From contig JAHJCO010000026.1 in NCBI GenBank assembly GCA_018831265.1, positions 62,001 through 126,000 of the forward strand: 64,000 nt of DNA, in the 5' to 3' direction. Under the pieces are notes generated by a model. That model was not told the DNA's origin and did not search any database. It was given only the letters and a program-made list of their open reading frames with translations. Positions 44,336 to 52,071 of the stretch are shown here, one piece after another. Both the position numbers and the translations under genes were made by a program. Positions within the stretch are counted from its first letter, which is position 1. Each line of letters begins with the position of its first letter. The DNA comes from Actinomycetota bacterium (lineage in GTDB: Bacteria > Actinomycetota > Geothermincolia > Fen-727 > Anoxymicrobiaceae).

Positions 44336-44905
44336 ATGCCTGCGCAGACCACCAGCGGCATGGGACCGGGTATATATATCTTCGTGCTCCTCATGGCATG
44401 CGTCTTCGGGGTCGTGGCGGGCAAGATCGTTCAGAACGGCGGATACCCGTTCTGGGTGGGCTTCCTCCTCGGGTTCTTCTTCGGCCTCTTCGGCGTGATA
44501 TTCGCCTTCGTGCTCCAGACCGGGGGTGGCCGGAAGAAGCCGCCGGCGCCGTACCCGGTCGAGATGTACTACCCGCCGCCCGGCTACCAGGAACCGCGTC
44601 CCCAACCCCCTCCGGCGCAGGCGTTCGCCCAGGGCGCCGTCAACTGCCTTCACTGCGGTTCCGCGGCTCCCGCGAACGAGCAGTTCTGCTGGAACTGCGG
44701 GGGCTTGCTTCAAGCCGCGCCTGCACTCTGGTCCGGGCCTCCGCCTGACGCGGCGGCCCAGTGGTCCGAGGCTCCGCCCGCAGCCCCAGCCGCACCGGTG
44801 GTCGCCATGAACAAGATCTGCCCGCTCTGCCACTCCAGGAACGCCGGTAACGCCGCCTTCTGCGCCGGCTGCGGGACCGAGATCTCCCGGGGTTCCGCCT
44901 GGTAG
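44336..44905 (+). CDS. Membrane protein with two zinc ribbons
   Basis: A 189-residue protein with two membrane helices at the N-terminus (about residues 11-32 and 37-60), a proline-rich linker, and two zinc ribbons (CLHCG...CWNCGG, about 103-121; CPLCHS...CAGCG, about 162-180). The zinc ribbons resemble those of other proteins in this window. Function unknown; perhaps a membrane-tethered scaffold. Confidence 0.65.
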   Translation: MPAQTTSGMGPGIYIFVLLMACVFGVVAGKIVQNGGYPFWVGFLLGFFFGLFGVIFAFVLQTGGGRKKPPAPYPVEMYYPPPGYQEPRPQPPPAQAFAQGAVNCLHCGSAAPANEQFCWNCGGLLQAAPALWSGPPPDAAAQWSEAPPAAPAAPVVAMNKICPLCHSRNAGNAAFCAGCGTEISRGSAW

Positions 44906-44947
44906 GTCCTCTACGGGGTTCGAATCCAGATGAGGCTCCGAGCGCCC

Positions 44948-45430
44948 TCAGCGATCCAGGCGCTCCCAGAGTGCTTCCCGGACCTGCTCCAGCGCGAGCG
45001 GCAACACCCGCGTCTCGGCGCACACCGGCATGAAGTTGGAGTCGCCCTTCCAGCGTGGCACCACGTGCATGTGCACGTGCTCGACGATGCCGGCTCCCGC
45101 AACGCGCGCGATGTTCAGGCCCAGGTTGAAGCCCTCCGGGGAGAAGGCTTCCCTTATCGCCGCCATGCACCGCTGCGCCATCTGCATCATGTCGGCGAGC
45201 GTGTCCCTGTCCAGCGTCTCCACGGTGCCGGTGTGCTCATAGGGCGCGATCATGAGGTGCCCGGTAGAGTAAGGATAGAGGTTGAGCATGGCAAAGCACC
45301 GCTCGCCGCGCGTGACGATCAGGTTCTCCCTGTCGTCGCCCGCCGCGGGCCGGTCGCAGAATATGCAGCCCTCGCGCTCGTCAACCGTGCTCACGTACCG
45401 GTACCTCCAGGGCGTGAATATGTACTCCAC
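44948..45430 (-). CDS. HIT family hydrolase (Ap4A-phosphorylase-like)
   Basis: A 160-residue HIT-fold nucleotide hydrolase or transferase with an N-terminal zinc-type C..C pair (EGCIFCDRP) and the catalytic histidine triad VEHVHMHVVPRW (about residues 115-126). In actinobacteria, such proteins next to thrS and pgsA are often labelled Ap4A phosphorylase. Here it is five bases downstream of thrS, so it is co-transcribed. Confidence 0.85.
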   Translation of the reverse strand: MEYIFTPWRYRYVSTVDEREGCIFCDRPAAGDDRENLIVTRGERCFAMLNLYPYSTGHLMIAPYEHTGTVETLDRDTLADMMQMAQRCMAAIREAFSPEGFNLGLNIARVAGAGIVEHVHMHVVPRWKGDSNFMPVCAETRVLPLALEQVREALWERLDR

Positions 45431-45435
45431 CGCGG

Positions 45436-47364
45436 CTACACCTCACAGGATCTTCGGCTGGCGATCTCGTCGAGGAGTTCCGCCGTGAAGCGCTCCAGGT
45501 CGACCCCCCGCTCGTCACGTCCCGCCAGCGAACGCACGCTCACCGACTGCGACTCGACCTCCCTGTCACCGACCACGATCATGTAGGGAACCTTCATCTT
45601 CCAGGCCTTGCGGATCTTGTTGCCGGTCGTCTCCCGCTCGTCGTTGACCTGGACCCTCACCGAGCGCGAACGCAGCTTCCGGGCGAGTCCCTCAGCGTGC
45701 TCCACGTGCCGGTCCGCGATAGGCAGTATCTCGACCTGCACGGGCGCGAGCCAGGCCGGGAACGCCCCGGCGTAATGCTCGATGAGGATTCCCATGTACC
45801 GCTCCATGCTGCCGAGGACCGTCCGGTGGATCATCACCGGCGTGTGCTCGGAGTTGTCGGGGCCGACGTAGGACATCTCGAAACGCCTGGGCAGGTTGAA
45901 GTCGAACTGGATGGTCGGGCCCTGCCACAGCCGACCGATGGCGTCCCGCAGCTTTACATCGATCTTGGGACCGTAGAAGACCCCCTCACCCTCGTCGATG
46001 AAGTAATCCAATCCGTTGCTCTCCAACGCGCTCTTGAGGACCTCGGTCGCCTTCGACCAGTCCTCCTCGTTGCCCACGGAGTGGTCAGGCCTCGTGGAGA
46101 GCGCGATCTTGAACTCGGTGAAGCCGAAGGTCCTCTGCGCCTCGAAGGCGAAGCGGATGGCGCCGTCTATCTCGTCGGCCGCCTGCTCCATGGTGCAGAA
46201 GATATGGGCGTCGTCCTGGGTAAAGCCGCGCACCCTCAACAGGCCGTGCAGAACGCCCGAGCGCTCGTGTCTGTACACGGTGCCGAGCTCGAAGTACCGG
46301 ATCGGCAGCTCGTGGTGGCCGCGCGTGCGGGACTTGTATATCGCGATGTGGGCGGGACAGTTCATGGGCTTTATGCCGTAGCCCTGCCCCTCGATCTCGA
46401 AAAAGTACATCGGGTACTGCATGTCCAGGTGGCCCGAGGTCTCCCAGACGGACTTCCTCATGATGTGCGGTGATATGACCAGCTCGTAGCCCCTGCGCGC
46501 GTGCTCCTGCTTGAGGTAGTCCTCGATCACGGTGCGCAGCACCGCGCCGCGGGGGTGGTAGATGACCAGGCCCGGGCCGATCTCGTCCCTGATCGAGAAC
46601 AGCTCGAGCTCCGGGCCGAGGCGCCGGTGGTCACGCTTCTCTGCCTCTTCCCGGTTGTGGATATACTCCTCGAGGGCATCGGGCGTATCGAACGCCGTGC
46701 CGTAGATGCGCTGCAGCATCTCCCGGTTCTCGTCTCCCCGCCAGTACGCACCGGCGGTTGAGAGGAGCTTGAACGCCGCTACGGCCCCGGTCGAGGAAAG
46801 GTGGGGACCCCGGCAGAGGTCTGCGAACTCACCCTGCTCGTAGATGGTGACCACGTCCTGCCCCAGGTCCTCTATGAGCTCGACCTTGTAGGACTCACCC
46901 CTCGACTCGAACAGGGCCTTCGCTTCCGAAGCGGGGAGCTCGCGCCTTACCAGGGAGAGGTCCTCGGCCACGATGCGGGCCATCTCCTCCTCTATGCGCG
47001 GCAGGTCATCCGGCCTGATGGTCTCATCCAGGCCGAAATCGTAGTAGAAGCCGTCCTCGATGGCGGGTCCGATGGCGAGCACGGCGTCGGGGTAGATCCG
47101 CTTCACGGCCTGCGCCATCACGTGAGAGGCGGTGTGTCGGTACGCCTCCGCGCCACGCGGCTCCGCGAAGGTTATCGCCTTGAGCTCTCCCCCGTGCACG
47201 AGCGGACGGTCGAGCTCCACGACCTCGCCGTCGATGCTCGCCAGGAGGGCACCGTCCGCCAGGTCCAGGCCCGCGGCGATCAGGGCCTGGCGCGCAGAGG
47301 ACCCGGGTGCCACGGTCACCCTGCCGCCGTCTTGAAGGCTGAGCTCGATTGGTGCCGAGGGCAA
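45436..47364 (-). CDS. thrS: Threonyl-tRNA synthetase
   Basis: A 642-residue class II synthetase that charges tRNA-Thr. It has an N-terminal TGS domain (residues 1-62), the editing domain with HTASHVMAQAV and GAYWRGD, the class II core (FELGTVYRHERSG, MNCPAHI) and an anticodon-binding domain at the C-terminus. The start TTG at 47364 follows AGGAGG; the frame upstream is open but not family-like. The short space to tRNA-Val leaves no room for a T-box leader. Confidence 0.95.
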   Translation of the reverse strand: MPSAPIELSLQDGGRVTVAPGSSARQALIAAGLDLADGALLASIDGEVVELDRPLVHGGELKAITFAEPRGAEAYRHTASHVMAQAVKRIYPDAVLAIGPAIEDGFYYDFGLDETIRPDDLPRIEEEMARIVAEDLSLVRRELPASEAKALFESRGESYKVELIEDLGQDVVTIYEQGEFADLCRGPHLSSTGAVAAFKLLSTAGAYWRGDENREMLQRIYGTAFDTPDALEEYIHNREEAEKRDHRRLGPELELFSIRDEIGPGLVIYHPRGAVLRTVIEDYLKQEHARRGYELVISPHIMRKSVWETSGHLDMQYPMYFFEIEGQGYGIKPMNCPAHIAIYKSRTRGHHELPIRYFELGTVYRHERSGVLHGLLRVRGFTQDDAHIFCTMEQAADEIDGAIRFAFEAQRTFGFTEFKIALSTRPDHSVGNEEDWSKATEVLKSALESNGLDYFIDEGEGVFYGPKIDVKLRDAIGRLWQGPTIQFDFNLPRRFEMSYVGPDNSEHTPVMIHRTVLGSMERYMGILIEHYAGAFPAWLAPVQVEILPIADRHVEHAEGLARKLRSRSVRVQVNDERETTGNKIRKAWKMKVPYMIVVGDREVESQSVSVRSLAGRDERGVDLERFTAELLDEIASRRSCEV

Positions 47365-47419
47365 GTGGCCTCCTCTATGCCGTCGCCGGGCGCGCGCCCC
47401 GGGTATCGTCACAGAAAAA

Positions 47420-47494
47420 TGGTGGGCGTGAGTAGGATCGAACTACCGACCTCTTCCGCGTCAAGGAAGCGCTCTCCCACTGAGCTACACGCCC
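47420..47494 (-). tRNA. tRNA-Val (anticodon GAC)
   Basis: Acceptor GGGCGTG/CACGCCC, anticodon stem CTTCC/GGAAG with loop TTGACGC, T-arm with TTCGATC, discriminator A, and an encoded CCA at 47422-47420. Not used as an integration site. Confidence 0.93.
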
Positions 47495-47578
47495 ACGCGC
47501 GCATACAAAACCATCGATTTTGAGGATAATATTAGCGTAAGGACACTGTCAGTTCAAACCAGAGTGGAGGGGGCCCGC

Positions 47579-48067
47579 GTGGCTGTATGCCTCAAGTGTG
47601 GGGCCGAGATACCCCCGGGTAAGAAGTACTGCGACTCCTGCGGACCCGAGGCCGCCAAGCAGGTGTCCGAACTCCTGGCTGTCACCGATGGTACCAACTA
47701 CAAGCAGTACCGGCGTAACGACAGGAGATGGTTCGTCTTCTCCCTGCTGTTCGTGTTGTTTCTGATGGTGGGCCTGGGTGTGATACTGGTCTACTCCATA
47801 CCGGCCGGGCCTGATCTCGCCAAGGCCCAGGCGGCCGTCTGCAGGGCGAACATGAGGAAGGTGCGGGACGCCGCCGCCGAGTACGACTCGGTGACCGGTC
47901 AGCCCGTTCCCGGGGGACGCATCTCGAGCACCAGCCCGCTGGTCCAGGACCAGTACCTGGAGGAGGCGCTCAAGTGCCCGGTGACGGGGCACTACTACAT
48001 CCTCGACCTGGAGGGCGGCCAGCCGTCCGTCCGTTGCGACAGCGGGATAGCGGGACACAAGATCTAG
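47579..48067 (+). CDS. Zinc-ribbon membrane protein with pseudopilin-like tail
   Basis: A 162-residue protein with a zinc ribbon (CLKCGAEIPPGKKYCDSCG, residues 4-22), one membrane helix (about 53-75) and an outer domain with CRANMRKVRDAAAEYDS then KCPVTGHYYILD. The outer domain resembles the C-terminal half of the protein at 62659-63441 and the globular part of pseudopilins. GTG 47579 lies five bases after AGGGGG. Function unknown. Confidence 0.65.
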   Translation: MAVCLKCGAEIPPGKKYCDSCGPEAAKQVSELLAVTDGTNYKQYRRNDRRWFVFSLLFVLFLMVGLGVILVYSIPAGPDLAKAQAAVCRANMRKVRDAAAEYDSVTGQPVPGGRISSTSPLVQDQYLEEALKCPVTGHYYILDLEGGQPSVRCDSGIAGHKI

Positions 48068-48093
48068 CGGTTGGCGGCTTTGCCGGTGGGCAA

Positions 48094-48402
48094 TCAGGCT
48101 CCGAACTTCTTCTCGTAGAGCGGGCAGACTTCGATGCCGTCCCAGATATCGTCGGGGATCTTCTGGTATCTGTTACACTGCCGTTCCTCTTCGAGCATCA
48201 GGATGGGACAGGAGGCGCAGTTGGACTTCCTGTCCCTGCCGAAGATGTCCCTGTTCCAGACGGAGTCCGGCGGAAGCAGGTCCTTGCGCAGTATCGAGTC
48301 CTGTGGGATGAGGTCTTTTCCCCAGATCGAGTTCTCGGGAAAGAACTCACCCACGGGCTTGTTCCACACCGAGTCTTTCTTGTGGTTCTTCCGCGACCTC
48401 AT
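48094..48402 (-). CDS. Small cysteine-containing protein with DSVWNK-type repeats
   Basis: A 102-residue protein. The first 60 residues contain four imperfect copies of a (D/N)S(V/I)(W/L) unit: DSVWNKPVG, NSIWGKDLI, DSILRKDLL, DSVWNRDIF. The C-terminus has four cysteines (CASCP, QCNRY, EVCPLYEKK) that may bind a metal or cluster. The ATG at 48402 follows GGGAGG. No family recognised. Confidence 0.55.
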   Translation of the reverse strand: MRSRKNHKKDSVWNKPVGEFFPENSIWGKDLIPQDSILRKDLLPPDSVWNRDIFGRDRKSNCASCPILMLEEERQCNRYQKIPDDIWDGIEVCPLYEKKFGA

Positions 48403-48614
48403 CGCCAATCCCTCCCTGGTATTGATATCGGTTCACGTGTGTCGGTTGCTTAACAGCCGATTCAGTGTGGGGCTCACGGCGGCGCACGCCTCCGCCCGGG
48501 CCCGGCGGCGTCGAGGCCGCATGCGTGTTATCCTCAAATGGCAGCCAACTCGATGGAGAGGTGGGGATTGATCTTCTGTCACGGTGAAGGCCTTACGGCG
48601 AGCGGTGCGTCCCC

Positions 48615-49907
48615 ATGAATACGAACGACGGCGTGCAGGGTCGGCCGGACGAGCGGAAGGATGACCAGGCATCGGCTTCCCTGCCGTACCCGGACGAGTG
48701 GCTGGAGCCCTCTCGTAGAGAGCCCGTGGTCCAGTCCATCCAGGTGCACGCGCCGTCGCGCACCATAGGGATACTCGTTGCGATCTGTGGAGCCGTGGCC
48801 ATAGGATCTACCTTCCTGCCCTGGTACCGCGTGCGCGTCACGGGCGACATGGCCCTTACGGGCTGGCAACTGCTCTGGGGCAGCGGTGCCGGCTTCCGGC
48901 TGTGGACGTCCGGGAACGGGTGGATGTTCTTCTCCGGCGCCTGGGCGCTCGCCTTCGGCGCGGTCCTGATCACCATGGGCTTCGTATTCGCCATAGGACG
49001 GGGGCGCCAGTACCTGGGCCTCGTGGCCGTCGGCATCCTGGCGACGTGTATCGCCACGGTTGACACCTTCATGGTCTACGAGATATTCGGGGCGCCCCGG
49101 TCCGGGAACGCGACGCCGGGCATAGGGCTGTTCATCTTCTTCGCGGGCAGCCTGTCCGCCGCGTTGCTGGGGATCATCGGGCTGGGCCTCGCGGTCCGGG
49201 TCGATATAGCCTGCCCCCTGTGCGGCTACGATATAAAACCGGGTGTGAGGACCTGCCCGGGGTGCGGCTTGAAGGTGAAGGCACGCAGGGGCGCCGCTAC
49301 ACCGGTGCGTCTGGACGTCCGGGTGCCTGTCGACCTCGTCAGCGCGCTCAGGGGGATCGTTGCGCCCCTCGTCGCCGCGGGGTGCGGCGGAGTGATGATG
49401 CTGACAACGGGGATGACGTGGCTCAGCGCGGCATATCCACCGACCGGCATCACCGGCTGGGGATTCACGACCTGGAGCAACATGTCCTGGTCAGCAAATC
49501 CTCTTGTCAACTCCAGCCCCGCCACCGGCCTCCTCTTCACCGGGATGTGGTCGCTCCTCCTGGGGCTGCTCGTGCTCGCCGGCGTCATTCTGGCGGTCAC
49601 GCGGTGGCCGGCCGGGCGGCTGGTCGCGGTGTCGGCCTGCTTCATGGGGATCTTCGCATCGGCCGTCACGATCCTCAGCATTGAGAGAAAAACGGCTGGC
49701 TCTGGCTTTACCCCGGGGATCGGTCTCTGGCTGTTCCTGGCCTGCTGCCTGGCCGGTGGGATCGCGGCGATGTTGATACGGCCCCTGGCGGTAAAGCCCC
49801 GGGAAACCCATGTGGAGGGAGCCCTTCCCCCCGCCCTGACCCCCGCCCTGGCGGTCGAACAGCCGGCCGGATCTCCCGAAGAGTCTGGAGGCGGCGGTCG
49901 GAATTGA
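48615..49907 (+). CDS. Duplicated multi-helix membrane protein with central zinc ribbon
   Basis: A 430-residue protein with two similar four-helix membrane halves (about residues 50-190 and 240-390), each with a large loop after helix 1 (FLPWYRV; TGMTWLS), separated by a zinc ribbon (CPLCGYDIKPGVRTCPGCG, about 199-217). The loop pattern is reminiscent of the small proteins at 4374-5595. Its TGA stop lies within the E2 left attachment core, so the last residues (GGGGRN) are written by tRNA-Cys-derived sequence. Function unknown. Confidence 0.65.
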   Translation: MNTNDGVQGRPDERKDDQASASLPYPDEWLEPSRREPVVQSIQVHAPSRTIGILVAICGAVAIGSTFLPWYRVRVTGDMALTGWQLLWGSGAGFRLWTSGNGWMFFSGAWALAFGAVLITMGFVFAIGRGRQYLGLVAVGILATCIATVDTFMVYEIFGAPRSGNATPGIGLFIFFAGSLSAALLGIIGLGLAVRVDIACPLCGYDIKPGVRTCPGCGLKVKARRGAATPVRLDVRVPVDLVSALRGIVAPLVAAGCGGVMMLTTGMTWLSAAYPPTGITGWGFTTWSNMSWSANPLVNSSPATGLLFTGMWSLLLGLLVLAGVILAVTRWPAGRLVAVSACFMGIFASAVTILSIERKTAGSGFTPGIGLWLFLACCLAGGIAAMLIRPLAVKPRETHVEGALPPALTPALAVEQPAGSPEESGGGGRN

Positions 49908-49929
49908 ACCGACGATGGAGGTTTTGCAG
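49885..49929. repeat. E2 left attachment core
   Basis: 45 bases identical to 59025-59069, the 3' half of tRNA-Cys. Contains the stop codon of the upstream membrane-protein gene. Confidence 0.92.
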
Positions 49930-50070
49930 TTAGCACAGGCACGTTATGACAGTAGTTAACACCATCCGTCTCTAACCTTTCTGACCTGCTATAAACCGCA
50001 TGGGCATGGGCTTTGTTGATTGTACTTCAGTTGACAGGCCTTCACAAGCGTTAACACGGGCGGGCATGGG

Positions 50071-50092
50071 CTGGTAGACAGACGGTAGATGG
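50071..50092. repeat. E2 left integrase arm-type site (candidate)
   Basis: A 22-base sequence (CTGGTAGACAGACGGTAG plus ATGG) identical to 58933-58954, holding two GGTAGA hexamers 11 bases apart, in the same relative position as in E1. Confidence 0.7.
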
Positions 50093-50129
50093 AAACGACG
50101 AAGGCGGTGGGGACTTAACGACCACTAAG

Positions 50130-50204
50130 CCGTTACACTCGTTACCTACTCTGACACTACTCGTTACACCACTTACGAGTACTCGTTACACTCTTTACGT
50201 CTCT
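50130..50204 (-). repeat. E2 left iteron-like cluster
   Basis: On the minus strand, GTGTAACGAGT-type units recur (GTGTAACGAGTA, GTGTAACGAGTA, GGTAACGAGTGTAACG). Overlaps the 3' end of the TerS-like gene, as in E1. Confidence 0.5.
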
Positions 50205-50623
50205 TCTATAACACCATCTTCTACGTCTATCACCGCCGGAAGCGCCTTTGTCTCCTCCCGCTCCAGGTCGGCCAGCACCTTGTCCAGGACCGCCCTCTGC
50301 TCCGGGTCGATCTGTCCCGAGACCATCCCCTGTATCTCGTACCTGGAGACCTCAGACCACCGTTCCGGTGCCCGGCACTTCAGGAAGAAGATCATCGCCC
50401 TCACATCGCCGTTCTTCGCTTTCCGAAGGAGCGCGTTCTCGACCTCCTCCACGGGGACGGCCTCGGCCTCGCGCACGGCCTGGGCGAATCCCTCGTCATC
50501 CTTCATGTGATTCCATAAGGTTACGGTGGATATCCCCACGGCCTGGCAGGCCTGCCCCCGGCCGGCACCGCGTCTGAGGGCGGCCAGGAGCTGCACCTTT
50601 CGCTCTTCAGTGAACTTGCCCAT
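50195..50623 (-). CDS. Terminase small subunit-like protein (E2)
   Basis: A 142-residue protein with an N-terminal HTH (ACQAVGISTVTLWNHMKDDE, residues 25-44) and VENALLRKAKNGDVRAMIFF followed by CRAPERW, homologous to the E1 TerS-like protein. It should bind the packaging site and control the large subunit. The start ATG is four bases after GGAGG. It ends the leftward operon. Confidence 0.7.
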   Translation of the reverse strand: MGKFTEERKVQLLAALRRGAGRGQACQAVGISTVTLWNHMKDDEGFAQAVREAEAVPVEEVENALLRKAKNGDVRAMIFFLKCRAPERWSEVSRYEIQGMVSGQIDPEQRAVLDKVLADLEREETKALPAVIDVEDGVIEET

Positions 50624-50633
50624 TAGTCCTCCA

Positions 50634-50918
50634 TTACCACTTCTCGAAGTCGGAGAGCCGAAAGCAGATCATAGCGTTGTCGTCATGCCTGCCCTTCAGT
50701 TTGCAGACAACGGCGGGCACCCGGGAACCGGCGTAACCCTCGCACTGGGTCATCCAGGTATCGAGGGCGAGACCGGCCCGGAGCTTGCACTCGACCACAA
50801 GGTCATCCGTCACCACGTCCGGGGCAGAGACGCCGAAGTTGTCGCGTCGAACGTGGGTTCCTCCCATCCTGTCCGCGATCCTGCCCTCAAAGCTCTTCGC
50901 TCCGCTCATCACGTTCAT
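50634..50918 (-). CDS. Putative PD-(D/E)xK nuclease (E2 only)
   Basis: A 94-residue protein with SFEGRIADRMGG, then SAPDVVTDDLVVECKLRAG, which gives the PD...ExK metal-binding arrangement, and a following helix with TWMTQCEGYAG. This is the compact restriction-endonuclease-like fold used by resolvases and small phage nucleases. The ATG at 50918 lies six bases after AGGAG. E1 has no equivalent. It could resolve replication intermediates before packaging. Confidence 0.65.
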   Translation of the reverse strand: MNVMSGAKSFEGRIADRMGGTHVRRDNFGVSAPDVVTDDLVVECKLRAGLALDTWMTQCEGYAGSRVPAVVCKLKGRHDDNAMICFRLSDFEKW

Positions 50919-50983
50919 TACACACTCCTGGTAGGCGAGCAGGGGGCCGGGAAAGGACCCGAGCCCCACAGCCCACTATCTAT

Positions 50984-51034
50984 GGCACGCGGCAAGGGGC
51001 GGGCCAGTGACAACCCGGGGCGGCACCGCGTACC
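50984..51034. other. Conserved hairpin element of E2 (shared loop with E1)
   Basis: Stem 50984-50992 (GGCACGCGG) pairs with 51026-51034 (CCGCGTACC, one mismatch) around a 33-base loop with GTGACAACCCGGGGCGGCA. The loop matches the E1 element closely while the stem sequence is different, a sign of selection for structure. Confidence 0.55.
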
Positions 51035-51046
51035 GAAATGGCCGCC

Positions 51047-51202
51047 CTATGCCGGACCCTGCGGGGGCCCGGTCCTTCTCGACCGCTCATGCTCTTCCAT
51101 GAACGCCTTGAATTGCGTTCTAGTGTCCTTCCGGCGGACGGGCCGTTTGGTCCTGGGGTTGTAGACCCCAGCGCCCTTGTACTTCGTCTTCTTCGTGCTC
51201 AC
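51047..51202 (-). CDS. Conserved 51-residue basic protein (E2)
   Basis: Starts MSTKKTKYKGAGVYNP and ends RRTGPPQGPA. Homologue of the E1 protein at 31211-31363, with matching start type (GTG) and four-base overlap with the upstream gene. Function unknown, likely nucleic-acid binding given the basic start. Confidence 0.75.
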   Translation of the reverse strand: MSTKKTKYKGAGVYNPRTKRPVRRKDTRTQFKAFMEEHERSRRTGPPQGPA

Positions 51203-51378
51203 AGGAACCGCCTACTGTAATCATCATCCCCTGGTCGAGCGTCAGGATTTGGCGGCTCGCGCTTGCTGATCGGTTTGCCGGTTATCAGAGACATCTTCTT
51301 CCACCAGGCGACCGCCTCTTCACGCCGCACCTGTCGGCTCTTCCGCGGGCCGGATTTCTCGTCCAAGTTGAATAGCAT
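51199..51378 (-). CDS. Conserved 59-residue protein (E2)
   Basis: Starts MLFNLDEK and ends PPNPDARPGDDDYSRRFL, like E1 31360-31542. The middle holds a WWKK segment instead of the E1 sequence. The DNA of its last 20 codons is almost identical between E1 and E2. Function unknown. Confidence 0.75.
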   Translation of the reverse strand: MLFNLDEKSGPRKSRQVRREEAVAWWKKMSLITGKPISKREPPNPDARPGDDDYSRRFL

Positions 51379-52061
51379 TAAATCGCCCCCTGTACCGGGA
51401 TCTCGTCGGGGTCAAGCCAATCGGGTCGATCAAGGTTTGTGGGGTTGCCGTCCTCGTCGTAACGAACGCTGCCGTCTCGATGTCCGACGTCGAAGGCGTT
51501 TAGAGGTCTGGGCGGCGCGGGGGGTTTGGTCTCGTTGATGAGGTTTTGACGTTCGTTAATCAGGGCCTGGCGGAGATGTTCAACACTCCCGTACCCTCGA
51601 AGGTCAATGGGAGTAACGAGCTTCTTGATCTCTTTGAACAGGGAATCGAGGTCCTGTGGAATCTGCTTAACCTCTTTCGGGGTGAGGTCGTGATCAGAAC
51701 CCCGGTAGTAACCCTGCAAGATTTGTGTCAGTTTGGCCAACGGGCCGTCGCGTGAGCCGTCAAGAAGGAATTCCATCGACTCGCTCAGCGGTTGGATCTC
51801 GCCGTCTATTATCCTGGTGAGCTCGCGGATACGGTCCAGCTTCGCCCGGTTGGCCTCCGCGATTTCGGCCTCCTCAGCTTGCGTGATAAGACGGCTGCAG
51901 GATTCGGCCCTTGCCCGGAGACCGGCGACCTCCGCCGCGAGGGATTCCGTCCGCTTCTCGTCGCCCTCGGCCTGTGCTCTGTCGAGCTTTTGCTCTGCCT
52001 TGAGGGATTGCTCCCAAAGAGTTTGTCGTTTCCGCTCAAGGGTCTGTCGTTTTTCTGCCAT
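51378..52061 (-). CDS. Conserved coiled-coil protein downstream of TerL (E2)
   Basis: A 227-residue homologue of E1 31543-32232: coiled coil (residues 1-95), SMEFLLDGSRDGPLAKLTQ, KKLVTPIDLRGYGSVEHLRQ and ALINERQNLINETKPP. The ATG at 52061 is preceded by AAGGAGGAAGG, which fixes the start although the frame is open upstream. Candidate scaffold, capsid modifier or terminase adaptor; not proven. Confidence 0.7.
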   Translation of the reverse strand: MAEKRQTLERKRQTLWEQSLKAEQKLDRAQAEGDEKRTESLAAEVAGLRARAESCSRLITQAEEAEIAEANRAKLDRIRELTRIIDGEIQPLSESMEFLLDGSRDGPLAKLTQILQGYYRGSDHDLTPKEVKQIPQDLDSLFKEIKKLVTPIDLRGYGSVEHLRQALINERQNLINETKPPAPPRPLNAFDVGHRDGSVRYDEDGNPTNLDRPDWLDPDEIPVQGAI

Positions 52062-52071
52062 ACCTTCCTCC

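Noticed and set aside
47365..47419. T-box leader for thrS
   Set aside because: Only 55 bases separate tRNA-Val from thrS; no room for a T-box.
49885..49929. A second tRNA-Cys gene at the E2 left end
   Set aside because: Lacks the 5' half of the tRNA; attachment duplicate.
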